Assembly: GCA_023664085.1 (NCBI GenBank)
Contig: JAMPGE010000021.1
Location: 1-33,460, forward strand
Reading direction: 5' to 3'
Length of the DNA: 33,460 bases
DNA from: Muribaculum sp.
Lineage (GTDB): Bacteria; Bacteroidota; Bacteroidia; Bacteroidales; Muribaculaceae
A program made the translations under genes and the position numbers. Shown one piece after another: positions 24,764 through 33,386 of this stretch; position 1 is the first letter of the stretch, and every line of letters starts with the position of its first letter. The notes under the pieces are model-generated. The model saw only the letters and a program-made list of their open reading frames with translations, had not been told where the DNA came from and did no database searches.

Positions 24764-24857
24764 ACCTATAACAATCTTTTTTACCTTAAGATTTTTTACC
24801 TGTAGAAACTTTAAAAAGGGTGCGACCGTGGAGGTTATCACCCTTTTTGATTTTTTG
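24764..24857 (+). ncRNA. Candidate small RNA of about 90 nt
   Basis: A consensus promoter ends at 24757 and an intrinsic terminator ends near 24857. Between them lies no ORF, only an AT-rich stretch with the 9-base direct repeat TTTTTTACC at two positions about 15 bases apart. The downstream gene has its own promoter after the terminator, so this looks like an independent transcript. If the terminator leaks, it could also be an attenuated leader. I do not recognise a known RNA family. Confidence 0.45.
24813..24857 (+). terminator. Rho-independent terminator of the candidate small RNA
   Basis: AAAAAGGGTG (24813-24822) pairs perfectly with CACCCTTTTT (24839-24848), and an inner ACC/GGT pair extends the fold. 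GATTTTTTG follows. It is among the strongest terminators in the window. Confidence 0.8.
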
Positions 24858-24898
24858 TAAGTTACGCTCCAATATAAAGAAATAAAATCCACAATGGA

Positions 24899-24930
24899 TT
24901 TGGAAGGGTCAATCATTTTTCCTAATTTTG
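24899..24930 (+). promoter_or_regulatory. Promoter for the outer membrane barrel genes
   Basis: TTTG (24899-24902), 20 bases, then TAATTTTG (24923-24930). The start should be near 24937, with a leader of about 54 bases before the ATG at 24991. Confidence 0.65.
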
Positions 24931-24990
24931 TATATTGAAGTAACGAAATTTCACTGATATAAATACAATAAACTATAAAAACCTTATTCA

Positions 24991-25635
24991 ATGAAGAATC
25001 TAAAGCGAACAGTACTCGTAGCCCTAATGATTCTGGCTACAGGAGTTGCGGCCAACGCCCAGTTCAAATTTGGTATTAAAGCCGGCCTAAACGTAAACAA
25101 AGTGCACTTCTCCGACAAAATATCCCAAGACATTCTGAATCCCGACAATAGCTGCGGATGGACAGCCGGTGTAATGGCTGAATTCACAGTGCCCGTAGTA
25201 GGTGTTGCAATCGACGCCTCTCTGATGTATGCCCGCATGAACAATAATGCCGGCGATAAAATCTCAGAAATTGAAAGCGATCTTGGCCAATCGGAAGGAA
25301 AGGCTGTATTCGGCCGTAACTTTATTGAGATCCCTGTTAATCTCAAATATAAGTTTACCATCCCCGTAATCTCCCGCATTGTCAAACCTATGATTTACAC
25401 CGGTCCGACCTTCTCCTTCAAGCTTGATAAAAATCTGCTTGAGAATATGAAGACCAAGACATTTCAGGCCGCTTGGAACGTAGGTATAGGTTTTGAATTC
25501 CTTGACCATCTGCAGGTGAACGGAGGCTACTCCTTTGGCATGAACAACGTGTTTGACAAACTGAATCTGGCCAACACCGAAGTGCTCAAAGCGAAAAACA
25601 ATTACTGGACCGTAACAGCTGCCTATCTCTTCTAA
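24991..25635 (+). CDS. PorT-like outer membrane beta-barrel protein, first copy
   Basis: A 214-residue exported protein. A signal peptide (MKNLKRTVLVALMILATGVA, cleavage near ANA/QFKFG) is followed by alternating strands such as FKFGIKAGLNVNKV, AGVMAEFTVPVVGVAIDASL and FIEIPVNLKYKF. It ends in a strand with a C-terminal Phe (WTVTAAYLF), the mark for outer membrane insertion. This is the OMP_b-brl/PorT type of small barrel, common in Bacteroidetes. The substrate or role is not visible. It is followed by a related barrel gene 73 bases later. Confidence 0.87.
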   Translation: MKNLKRTVLVALMILATGVAANAQFKFGIKAGLNVNKVHFSDKISQDILNPDNSCGWTAGVMAEFTVPVVGVAIDASLMYARMNNNAGDKISEIESDLGQSEGKAVFGRNFIEIPVNLKYKFTIPVISRIVKPMIYTGPTFSFKLDKNLLENMKTKTFQAAWNVGIGFEFLDHLQVNGGYSFGMNNVFDKLNLANTEVLKAKNNYWTVTAAYLF

Positions 25636-25641
25636 CTATCT

Positions 25642-25679
25642 CAAATTTTACAAGTTGCTATGGTAATTTGTAAATTTTG
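25642..25679. terminator. AT-rich hairpin between the two barrel genes
   Basis: CAAATTTTACAA (25642-25653) and TTGTAAATTTTG (25668-25679) form a 12-bp stem with one mismatch and a 14-base loop. The right arm ends in a TAAATTTTG box that resembles a -7 element, so it may be a weak terminator, a processing site or a promoter region for the second gene. Confidence 0.35.
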
Positions 25680-25708
25680 AAGCTCAAAGATGAATAATAA
25701 ATCAATAG

Positions 25709-26323
25709 ATGAATTTTAAGAAAACAATTGCAATACTCACACTCGCCGCAGCCGCTCTCCCGGCTGCGGCCGAGTTCAGATGGGGGCCTACCGTGGGGTT
25801 CGACATGTCTTCCTATTTTTGGAAGCAGAAACTCATCGACACAAAATGCAGCCCCGGTTTCAATGCCGGGCTCATGGGTGAGATCATGATCCCAGGCATC
25901 GGATTCGGTATCGACATCGGTGTGAGATACAATCAGCATGGCGCAAAAATCAACTTCGGACAACGTCCGATTTGGGCCATTGACGGTCTGGGTAACGAAA
26001 GTGTGAGACTCCATACTCTTGAGATCCCTCTTGACCTTCGCTTCAAATGGACAAGAATGGACGGACTCGAAAACACCATTGCCCCCTTCGCGTATGCCGG
26101 ACCGGTGTTTTCTTTCACTCTTTCCGAAAACGAACACAAAGCCTTGGAATATCCCGCCGGTAGCGTCGGTATCCAGGTAGGTGGCGGAGCCGAACTTTTT
26201 GAACACTGGCAAATCTCTGCCGGATATATATGGGGAATCAGCTACGAGATCCGCACCATTAAACTCGACAACTTCAGTGCCCGTCGCCAAGGATGGAACA
26301 TTAACGTGACGTACCTTTTTTGA
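25709..26323 (+). CDS. PorT-like outer membrane beta-barrel protein, second copy
   Basis: A 204-residue relative of the preceding gene. It has a signal peptide (MNFKKTIAILTLAAAALPAA, cleavage near AAA/EFRWG). The strand pattern is similar: FNAGLMGEIMIPGIGFGIDI, LEIPLDLRFKW and FAYAGPVFSF, ending INVTYLF with a C-terminal Phe. The shared layout (YTGPTFSF versus YAGPVFSF, VGIGFEFLDHLQVNGGYSFG versus VGGGAELFEHWQISAGYIWG) shows an old tandem duplication. It ends 42 bases before priA and may be co-transcribed with it. Confidence 0.85.
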   Translation: MNFKKTIAILTLAAAALPAAAEFRWGPTVGFDMSSYFWKQKLIDTKCSPGFNAGLMGEIMIPGIGFGIDIGVRYNQHGAKINFGQRPIWAIDGLGNESVRLHTLEIPLDLRFKWTRMDGLENTIAPFAYAGPVFSFTLSENEHKALEYPAGSVGIQVGGGAELFEHWQISAGYIWGISYEIRTIKLDNFSARRQGWNINVTYLF

Positions 26324-26365
26324 AGACCGACCGCTGGACCAGCTGAAAAAAACCAACCGAAGACC

Positions 26366-28843
26366 ATGCCACGCTACGCGGAAGTAATATTGCCCCTTCC
26401 CCTTTATACCACATTCGCTTACATCGTGCCGGACGACATGCAGGCTGATGTGGCTATAGGTTCACGCGTGCTGGTGCAATTCGGTCAGAAAAAATTTTAT
26501 ACGGGTATTGTGGCAGCCCTCTCCGACAGACGGCCCGGCGATTTCGACATGAAGCCTATCATGTCGCTGCTCGATTCCACCCCCATAGTGCGGCATCCGC
26601 AATTGAAGTTTTGGGCCTGGATCGCCGATTACTATTTGTCTTCTATTGGCGATGTATACAAGGCAGCTATTCCTACCGGCTTAAAACCGGAGAGCGAGAC
26701 GTGGCTCACTCTGAATCCCGACTTTGAGACCCCGGACCACTTCCGATTGTCAGACAGACAGGAAGTCATTGTTTCCCTATTGGAATCAGAAAAGAAACTC
26801 CGACTTTCCGACATTGAGAAAAAAACCAAAATCAGCAACATTGGTGCAGTAGCTAATAAGCTGCTTGAGAAAGGAGTGGTGGAAATTGCCGAGCAAGTGA
26901 ATCAGAAGTACCGTCCCAAAACGAGGAAGATGGTTAAGATCAACGCTACGCCCGGAGATGCGGATAAGATTCATGAGTTTTTTGACAAAGTAGCCAGAGC
27001 ACAGAAACAGGAAAAACTGCTCATGACTTACCTCGACCGTTCCCACTTTCTATCACCGAAATTACCTCATACACCAGTGTTGCGGGATGAACTGCTCAAA
27101 GCAGCCGATGCAAATTCATCCATCTTAAAAGCCTTGATCGACAAAGGCATTTTTACCCAGTATACAGAGTCTTACAATCGGTTTATACCCAAAGAGATAC
27201 AGGATGATACTCCTATAAAACTAGCATCACTCTCACCCAAACAGGCAGATGCATTGCAGAAAATACGTGAGTGTTTTCGATCGAAAAACGTCTGCCTGTT
27301 GCACGGCGCCACCGGCAGCGGCAAAACCGAGATCTACTCCCATCTTATAAACGCCGCCTTCAACGACGGCAATCAGGTGCTGATGATAGTGCCTGAAATA
27401 TCTCTGACCACTCAGCTTACCGATAGGTTGCGCAAGGTGTTCGGCTCCCGGCTCGTAGTGTATCATTCGCGATTCAGCGACAATGAAAGGGTGGATATCT
27501 ACAAACGTATGCTCGCAAGCCATGAGCCCCTCATTGTGTTGGGCGCCCGTTCTTCAGTATTTCTTCCTTTTTCTCATCTTGGGCTTGTGATTGTGGATGA
27601 AGAGCACGAAAGCAGTTTCAAACAATATGATCCCGCTCCCCGTTTCAATGCCCGCGATGCCGCCATTGTGCTTGCCTCTATGCACGGTGCAAAAACGCTG
27701 CTCGGCTCGGCTTCTCCCTCAGTAGAAACCTACTGGAAAGCCCTCAACGGCAAATATGGACTTGTTGGCCTTAACGATAGATACGGTGATCTTCCACTCC
27801 CCCGCGTGGAAATAGTGGATATGAAGGCCCAGCGCAAAAAGAAAATCAACAAGGGTATACTTTCACGCCCTCTTCTCGACACTACCACCGAAGCACTTCA
27901 GGCAGGCCGTCAGGCGATAATGTTTATAAATCGCAGGGGGTTCGCCCCGGTAGTGGTGTGCAAACAATGCGGATGGACCCCAAAGTGTCCCAACTGCGAC
28001 GTGTCACCGGTATATCACAAACATACAGATTCTCTCAGATGCCATTACTGCGGATTCTCACAGCCACTTCCCTCTCTGTGTCCGGCATGCGGTGAAAACG
28101 GTGTGGAAGTATTCGGCTACGGCACCGAAAGGATAGCTGAAGAGATGTCCGAAGCTTTTCCGGACCACAAAATCTCCAGAATGGATCTTGACACCACCCG
28201 CAACAAGGACTCATATCAGGAGATAATAGAAGAATTCTCCAAGAAGGAAACCGACATTCTTGTAGGCACCCAAATGGTGACCAAAGGGCTCGACTTTGAA
28301 AAGGTGGACGTAGTAGGTGTGCTCAACGCCGATACCCTGCTCAATTTTCCCGACTTCAGAAGCAACGAACGTGCTTTCAACATGCTTGAACAAGTATCGG
28401 GAAGGGCCGGCCGACGCGAAGCCAACGGCAGAGTGGTGATTCAGACCACCAACCCCGACAACGATATTCTGAAATTTGTAAAAAATCACGATTACGATTC
28501 ATATTTCAATCAAGAGATTGAAGACCGCAGACAGTTTGCTTATCCCCCCTTTACGCGTATTATCAACGTTTATATAAAAAACAAAGACAGGAAGTCGGCG
28601 GATGCAGCCGCGGTAAAACTTGCCATGGCCCTCCGGCAAGTATTCGGTAATCGGGTTTTAGGCCCCGAAAGACCGTTTGTAAGCCGGATCGCCACCTACT
28701 ATCTTCAAAGCATTATGCTTAAAATAGAGACAGAGGCTTCTATGAAAAAAGTGAAATATCTTCTTAGAAGCATCTATGAAAGTCTGGCGCGTGATCCACT
28801 CATCAAGTCTTCCGTGGTATACTACGATGTGGATCCCGTATGA
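26366..28843 (+). CDS. priA: Primosomal protein N', replication restart helicase PriA
   Basis: An 825-residue superfamily 2 helicase that binds stalled forks and reloads the replisome. The N-terminal DNA-binding region begins YAEVILPLPLYTTFAYIVP. Walker A GATGSGKT is at 314-321 and the DEEH box at 411-414. Eight cysteines in CKQCGWTPKCPNCD (from 532) and CHYCGFSQPLPSLCPACG bind two zinc ions. GTQMVTKGLDFEKV and QVSGRAGRR are helicase motifs V and VI. It is somewhat longer than the E. coli protein (about 732), mainly through the region before Walker A. The ATG at 26366 matches the family start. Confidence 0.97.
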   Translation: MPRYAEVILPLPLYTTFAYIVPDDMQADVAIGSRVLVQFGQKKFYTGIVAALSDRRPGDFDMKPIMSLLDSTPIVRHPQLKFWAWIADYYLSSIGDVYKAAIPTGLKPESETWLTLNPDFETPDHFRLSDRQEVIVSLLESEKKLRLSDIEKKTKISNIGAVANKLLEKGVVEIAEQVNQKYRPKTRKMVKINATPGDADKIHEFFDKVARAQKQEKLLMTYLDRSHFLSPKLPHTPVLRDELLKAADANSSILKALIDKGIFTQYTESYNRFIPKEIQDDTPIKLASLSPKQADALQKIRECFRSKNVCLLHGATGSGKTEIYSHLINAAFNDGNQVLMIVPEISLTTQLTDRLRKVFGSRLVVYHSRFSDNERVDIYKRMLASHEPLIVLGARSSVFLPFSHLGLVIVDEEHESSFKQYDPAPRFNARDAAIVLASMHGAKTLLGSASPSVETYWKALNGKYGLVGLNDRYGDLPLPRVEIVDMKAQRKKKINKGILSRPLLDTTTEALQAGRQAIMFINRRGFAPVVVCKQCGWTPKCPNCDVSPVYHKHTDSLRCHYCGFSQPLPSLCPACGENGVEVFGYGTERIAEEMSEAFPDHKISRMDLDTTRNKDSYQEIIEEFSKKETDILVGTQMVTKGLDFEKVDVVGVLNADTLLNFPDFRSNERAFNMLEQVSGRAGRREANGRVVIQTTNPDNDILKFVKNHDYDSYFNQEIEDRRQFAYPPFTRIINVYIKNKDRKSADAAAVKLAMALRQVFGNRVLGPERPFVSRIATYYLQSIMLKIETEASMKKVKYLLRSIYESLARDPLIKSSVVYYDVDPV

Positions 28844-28858
28844 ATTCCTGACGCTTTT

Positions 28859-28896
28859 AAATCCAATGCCTTTATATAAATCCGATACCTTTATAA
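28859..28896. repeat. Two tandem 19-bp repeats upstream of bioA
   Basis: Units at 28859-28877 and 28878-28896 (AAATCCAATGCCTTTATAT and AAATCCGATACCTTTATAA) agree at 16 of 19 positions and are directly adjacent. They end 21 bases before the bioA ATG. The second unit contains TACCTTTA, one base off a TAnnTTTG box. A repressor site overlapping the promoter of the biotin operon is a possible reading. Confidence 0.5.
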
Positions 28897-28917
28897 ACAG
28901 AAAAATTTACGTCATAA

Positions 28918-30177
28918 ATGATTCACGATAAATTCGACAGAGAACATCTCTGGCATCCATATACCTCTACCTTTGATCCTCTCCCCACCTATAAAGTGAA
29001 AGAGGCCCACGGCGCAGTTATCACTCTTGATGATGGAAGGGAACTCATCGACGGCATGTCATCGTGGTGGTGTGTGATCCACGGCTACTCTCATCCTATG
29101 CTCGTAGAGGCCGCCAAACGCCAGATCGACAAAATGTCGCACGTGATGTTCGGCGGACTCACCCACGATCCCGCCATCGAACTCGGCAAGCTTCTTCTCA
29201 ACATTTTGCCCCCATCGATGAATCATATTTTTTACGCGGATTCCGGATCTGTGGCCACAGAAGTGGCCATGAAGATGGCCGTGCAGGCCCACGATGATCC
29301 ACGACGTACCGACTTTGCCACGATTCGCAACGGCTATCACGGCGACACATGGAACGCCATGTCGGTCTGCGATCCCGTCACCGGAATGCACGGAGCCTTC
29401 GGGCCCGCCCTGCCTATCCGCTACTTTGCTCCCGCACCTCAATGCGGATTCCATGACGATTGGGATCCAAACGATTTCGAACCGATGCGGCAATTGGTGG
29501 AGAAACATCACTCCACGCTTGCCGCCGTCATTCTGGAACCGATCGTGCAGGGAGCCGGTGGCATGCGGTTTTATCATCCCCAATATCTACGTGAACTGAG
29601 AAAACTCTGTGATCAATACGGCATACTGCTGATTTTCGATGAGATCGCCACGGGATTCGGACGTACAGGAAAACTTTTCGCATGGGAACATGCCGGCGTG
29701 GAGCCCGACATTATGCTCCTTGGCAAATGCATCACCGGTGGATTCATGACTTTTTCTGCCGTTGCTGCCTCAAAACGTGTGGCAGACATGATTTCGTCCG
29801 GAAGTGCCAAAGTAATGATGCACGGACCTACTTTCATGGGCAATCCATTGGCGTGCGCCGTAGCTCTAGCCTCCACCCGTCTGCTTCTTGAATCACCTTG
29901 GCAGCAACGCATAGCCGATATCGAGGCAATTCTTAAGCGTAAACTTCTTCCGGCAAAACAGCGTGATAACGTGGCCGACGTAAGAGTGCTCGGCGGTATT
30001 GGCGTTATCGAACTGAAAGAAGACGTGGACATGGCTTCTTTCCAGAAAAAATGCGTAGACCGCGGCGTATGGATACGCCCGTTTGGGAAAAACGCCTATA
30101 TCATGCCTCCCTATATGGCAGTGACCGACCGTCAGGTTGAAATTCTTGCCGATGCATTACTTGATCTTACGAAATGA
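28918..30177 (+). CDS. bioA: Adenosylmethionine-8-amino-7-oxononanoate aminotransferase
   Basis: A 419-residue class III aminotransferase that converts KAPA to DAPA in biotin synthesis, using S-adenosylmethionine as amino donor. The PLP lysine is Lys270 in [22 protein letters not shown] (11-23) is the BioA-specific substrate-entry motif, and [13 protein letters not shown] is typical as well. [12 protein letters not shown] holds the PLP-ring Asp. It heads the operon: its stop overlaps the bioF start by 4 bases, so translation is coupled. Tandem 19-bp repeats lie upstream. Confidence 0.97.
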   Translation: MIHDKFDREHLWHPYTSTFDPLPTYKVKEAHGAVITLDDGRELIDGMSSWWCVIHGYSHPMLVEAAKRQIDKMSHVMFGGLTHDPAIELGKLLLNILPPSMNHIFYADSGSVATEVAMKMAVQAHDDPRRTDFATIRNGYHGDTWNAMSVCDPVTGMHGAFGPALPIRYFAPAPQCGFHDDWDPNDFEPMRQLVEKHHSTLAAVILEPIVQGAGGMRFYHPQYLRELRKLCDQYGILLIFDEIATGFGRTGKLFAWEHAGVEPDIMLLGKCITGGFMTFSAVAASKRVADMISSGSAKVMMHGPTFMGNPLACAVALASTRLLLESPWQQRIADIEAILKRKLLPAKQRDNVADVRVLGGIGVIELKEDVDMASFQKKCVDRGVWIRPFGKNAYIMPPYMAVTDRQVEILADALLDLTK

Positions 30178-31304
30178 AAATTTTTGAAGATTATCTGGAT
30201 TCTTTAAGAAAAGAAGATCGTCTGCGCCAAATACCCCGACAGGGCAAACCGAGAATGATAGACCTTCTCAGCAATGACTATCTTGGGCTGGCTCTCAATG
30301 GCCGGATATATCGGGAAGAATTTCTTCAGCGGTTTGGCGATGCAGCCTTTACCTCATCGGCATCCCGACTGCTCCAGCGTGAACAAAAATACCATGTGAT
30401 GCTGGAGCAAAAGCTGGCCGAACTATATTCTCGCAGCGCCCTCCTTTTCAATTCCGGATACCATGCCAATGTGGGTGCCATGTCCGCTCTCGCCTCCTTG
30501 CCGGGCACTCTGATCATATCCGACAAACTCATTCACGCATCGGCCATCGACGGTATCAGGATGGGCCATGCCGACGTGCGGCGCTGTCCGCATAATGACA
30601 CGGCTGCCCTTAGAAAAATTCTTTCCCGGCATGCCGATGATTATAATCTTGTGGTCATCGTGGTGGAATCGGTATATAGTATGGATGGTGATCTGACGGA
30701 TCTCAATACGCTGGTGTCTCTGAAAAATGAGTTTCCCAACGTTATTCTATATGTGGATGAGGCCCATGGTTTCGGAGTATTCGGTGACCGCGGACTCGGT
30801 CTGGCCGAACAAGAAAACCTGATTGACCGGATCGACATAATAGTAGGCACCCTTGGCAAAGCAGCTGCTTCGGCCGGTGCTTTCATAATAGCCTCTCAGG
30901 AGATAATTGACTTCCTTCTCAACTCAGCCAGAAGTTTCATTTTCTCCACAGCCCTTTCTCCCGCTCAGCAGGCCTGGAGCATTCTTATGCTGGAAAAGAT
31001 CGTAGATATGAGGGATCAACGAGTTCGTTTGGCCAAACTCAGCTATGAATTTACGAAGCAATTGGAAAATATCACAAATCAACCTATCAATAGCCGTTCT
31101 CAAATAATTCCCTTAATAGCCGGCAGCGCTCCGAAAGCCATGGAATGGGCCACCGCACTTCGCAAAGAAGGTTTCGACTCTCTGCCCATTCGTAGACCTA
31201 CAGTGGCCCCTGGCACCGAACGAATCAGATTCTCCCTCAACGCTGCCATCAAAGACGATGATATGGAAAGACTCTTCAACGTACTCAAAGATATCGTGAA
31301 ATGA
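30174..31304 (+). CDS. bioF: 8-amino-7-oxononanoate synthase
   Basis: A 376-residue PLP enzyme of the alpha-oxoamine synthase family that joins pimeloyl-ACP and alanine to make KAPA. The PLP lysine is Lys229 in [14 protein letters not shown]. The ring-stacking His lies in [11 protein letters not shown], and [10 protein letters not shown] and [12 protein letters not shown] are the usual substrate regions. Related enzymes (glycine C-acetyltransferase) look alike, but the biotin operon makes BioF nearly certain. It overlaps bioA and the next gene by 4 bases each. Confidence 0.95.
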   Translation: MKIFEDYLDSLRKEDRLRQIPRQGKPRMIDLLSNDYLGLALNGRIYREEFLQRFGDAAFTSSASRLLQREQKYHVMLEQKLAELYSRSALLFNSGYHANVGAMSALASLPGTLIISDKLIHASAIDGIRMGHADVRRCPHNDTAALRKILSRHADDYNLVVIVVESVYSMDGDLTDLNTLVSLKNEFPNVILYVDEAHGFGVFGDRGLGLAEQENLIDRIDIIVGTLGKAAASAGAFIIASQEIIDFLLNSARSFIFSTALSPAQQAWSILMLEKIVDMRDQRVRLAKLSYEFTKQLENITNQPINSRSQIIPLIAGSAPKAMEWATALRKEGFDSLPIRRPTVAPGTERIRFSLNAAIKDDDMERLFNVLKDIVK

Positions 31305-32695
31305 ACATTGACTTTATCCGCAAGTGCAATCATAATTCCCGACTTATTCTTATTCTTGCCGGGTGGAGTAGCGACACACGTCTGTATTCAGACGTAACCG
31401 AAGCAGTTCCCAATGGTTGGGACATTCTTTGCATCAGCGGATTTGATTCACCGTCCATACCCCCTGAAATCTTCAGTGCATACCACACTGTTTATCTCTA
31501 CGCCTGGTCTCTGGGAGTGGCCGCCTCCCGGTTACTTCCACCGGATATTCCTCTCACAAGATCATTTGCCATCGCCGGAACTCCCCTTCCGGTAAATGAT
31601 GATTTCGGTATACCTACAGCAATCTATGAGGGCACACGAAACTCTCTTGACAGCCGTAGACTCACTAAATTCCGTCGCAGAATGGTATGCTCCGCCGATG
31701 AATTTACTGAATTGCAATCATTACTGCCCGACAATCCAGATATTGATGATCTGAAGAACCAGCTTGATTTCATTGCTTCCATTGCTTCTTCCGATGCAGT
31801 CCACGTCAAATGGCACAAAGCATATATCCCGCTTAAAGATGCGATTTTCCCCCCTGATAATCAAAGAAATTATTGGGAGAAACACAGTCCTATTGAGAAT
31901 ATCGTTGAAATTGACGCTCCGCATTACGTTTCGTTGGCTAAAATAATAAAATCTACAATCCACAACCCGGCAAAAGTAGGACTTCGATTCATGAAGGCTA
32001 TAGAAACATACATTCCGGCTGCTTCCCCACAAAAGCATATAGCTCAAAGGCTTGTCAATTTTATTCCGAAAGAATTCCCCTCGAAACTTGACAATATACT
32101 TGAAATAGGACAGGGGGCCGGCATGCTGACCCGCATTTGGGCCGAACGATTCAATGTAAATAACGCTGACTTCATTGATCTTTACTCAAGCGGACCATTT
32201 GGTGTGGCCCTCAATGAAGTCTATCACATCTCAGACGCGGAAGACTGGATTGCAAACACCCATAAGACATTTGACTGCATTATCTCGGCCAATACTATGC
32301 AATGGTTTGCCAACCCTGTGAAATTCATAAAAGATGCATATGGCTGTCTGAAGACCGGAGGAATCTTACTCCTATCCTCATTCTTACCGGGGAATCTCCG
32401 GGAATTGGACTCCCTCCGTCCCTGCCCCATGGCATACAAAGACCTGGAGACGATCAAGACAACTGTAACTGAAGTATCCACCGATGCCATGGTGGCAGAA
32501 GAAGAGATTCCTGTGGAGTTTGATTCCGTAAAGGAGGCTTTGATCCATTTAAAAAAGACCGGGGTGGGTGTTCCCTCTGCATCTACTTCCAACCGACTGA
32601 CACTTACGGACTATGCAAAAGCACTCATTACTCCGCAAGGAAAATATCGGCTTACTTATCGTCCTGTATACATAATAATAAGAAAAGATGGCTGA
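31301..32695 (+). CDS. BioG-BioC fusion: pimeloyl-ACP methyl esterase and malonyl-ACP methyltransferase
   Basis: A 464-residue fusion of the first and last enzymes of pimeloyl-ACP synthesis. Residues about 1-220 are the BioG esterase (DUF452): the nucleophile Ser70 in AWSLG, the family block AGTPLPVNDDFGIPTAIYEGT (92-112), a likely acid in IPLKDAIFPPDNQ and His208 in DAPHYV. Residues about 225-464 are the BioC methyltransferase: the SAM-binding LEIGQGAG (267-274), then FDCIISANTMQWF and LLLSSFLPGNLREL. BioC methylates malonyl-ACP so that the fatty acid machinery accepts it, and BioG removes the methyl group at the pimeloyl stage. The SAM motif has Gln where many BioC have Cys. It overlaps bioF by 4 and the next gene by 8 bases. 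Confidence 0.92.
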   Translation: MNIDFIRKCNHNSRLILILAGWSSDTRLYSDVTEAVPNGWDILCISGFDSPSIPPEIFSAYHTVYLYAWSLGVAASRLLPPDIPLTRSFAIAGTPLPVNDDFGIPTAIYEGTRNSLDSRRLTKFRRRMVCSADEFTELQSLLPDNPDIDDLKNQLDFIASIASSDAVHVKWHKAYIPLKDAIFPPDNQRNYWEKHSPIENIVEIDAPHYVSLAKIIKSTIHNPAKVGLRFMKAIETYIPAASPQKHIAQRLVNFIPKEFPSKLDNILEIGQGAGMLTRIWAERFNVNNADFIDLYSSGPFGVALNEVYHISDAEDWIANTHKTFDCIISANTMQWFANPVKFIKDAYGCLKTGGILLLSSFLPGNLRELDSLRPCPMAYKDLETIKTTVTEVSTDAMVAEEEIPVEFDSVKEALIHLKKTGVGVPSASTSNRLTLTDYAKALITPQGKYRLTYRPVYIIIRKDG

Positions 32696-33302
32696 TAATT
32701 TTCTGGAAAAGAGAATGGAAGATTTGCATAGTGGCCGTCTAAAATCGCCACTACACAGCAATAAACGATCAGTGAGCAACGGTGGTTATCTATCTTTTCG
32801 ATTTCCTCCGCGAAAGGTAATTATTGCAATACCCCCGAATCCTTCCGGCCAATTGCTTAGTTCAATCAAGGAGATTGCTTCAAGATATGTGGCGCTTAAT
32901 TGTAAGATGGCTATAGTTGCCAAAGACAACCTTATTGAAATACAACAAATTTTTCCGAGTGGATCCGGAGTAAGGGTAATCAACGGCAATCATGCCAATC
33001 GCGAACTTAAAGTATTGTATTCCAAATGGCTCAATATTGACATCCTAATATCCTTTGCCGATAAGAATTCTCTGGACATTGCCTATCTTGTGTCCGACAT
33101 CATCTCCACTCTTCCCTCTCCATCCTTCTACCACCCGCGAATGATCACCCTTTGCAAAAATGGTATCAAAATCTACCCGCTCCCGCTCTCAGATCTCCCT
33201 CTTCCTGAAAGTTCAACTCTATCAATTACTGCCTACTGTCTTAACGCCATACTGTTTGTATCGGCAGAAACGGAAACATCAATTTCCGAAATTATTTTTT
33301 AG
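32688..33302 (+). CDS. Unrecognised 204-aa protein, last gene of the biotin operon
   Basis: A 204-residue frame that overlaps bioG-bioC by 8 bases, so it is translated with the biotin genes. I do not recognise it. The start MADNFLEKRMEDLHSGRL is charged and helical. After it come alternating strands and helices: KVIIAIPP, a helix, KMAIVAK, GVRVING and IDILISFADK. This spacing suggests a Rossmann-like or degenerate short-chain dehydrogenase fold, but no GxGxxG or YxxxK motif is visible, so it may not be an enzyme of that class. It is not a BioD (no P-loop). A role in biotin synthesis rests only on position. Confidence 0.6.
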   Translation: MADNFLEKRMEDLHSGRLKSPLHSNKRSVSNGGYLSFRFPPRKVIIAIPPNPSGQLLSSIKEIASRYVALNCKMAIVAKDNLIEIQQIFPSGSGVRVINGNHANRELKVLYSKWLNIDILISFADKNSLDIAYLVSDIISTLPSPSFYHPRMITLCKNGIKIYPLPLSDLPLPESSTLSITAYCLNAILFVSAETETSISEIIF

Positions 33303-33386
33303 ACCGTAGCTTAGCTATCCATTTAGGGAGAACAATTCTGCAGTACGGGCCGTTTAACTATTGAAGAATTCTATAATCTAACCGTA

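Larger units (their letters stand above)
24596..24990. other. 395-bp gene-free region with two promoters and one terminator
   Basis: No protein gene. It contains a weak 7-bp hairpin ATATGTT/AACATAT (24684-24701), a consensus-like promoter (24726-24757), a strong terminator (24813-24857) and a second promoter (24899-24930) that serves the outer membrane protein gene. The order promoter-terminator-promoter points to an independent short transcript. Confidence 0.6.
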
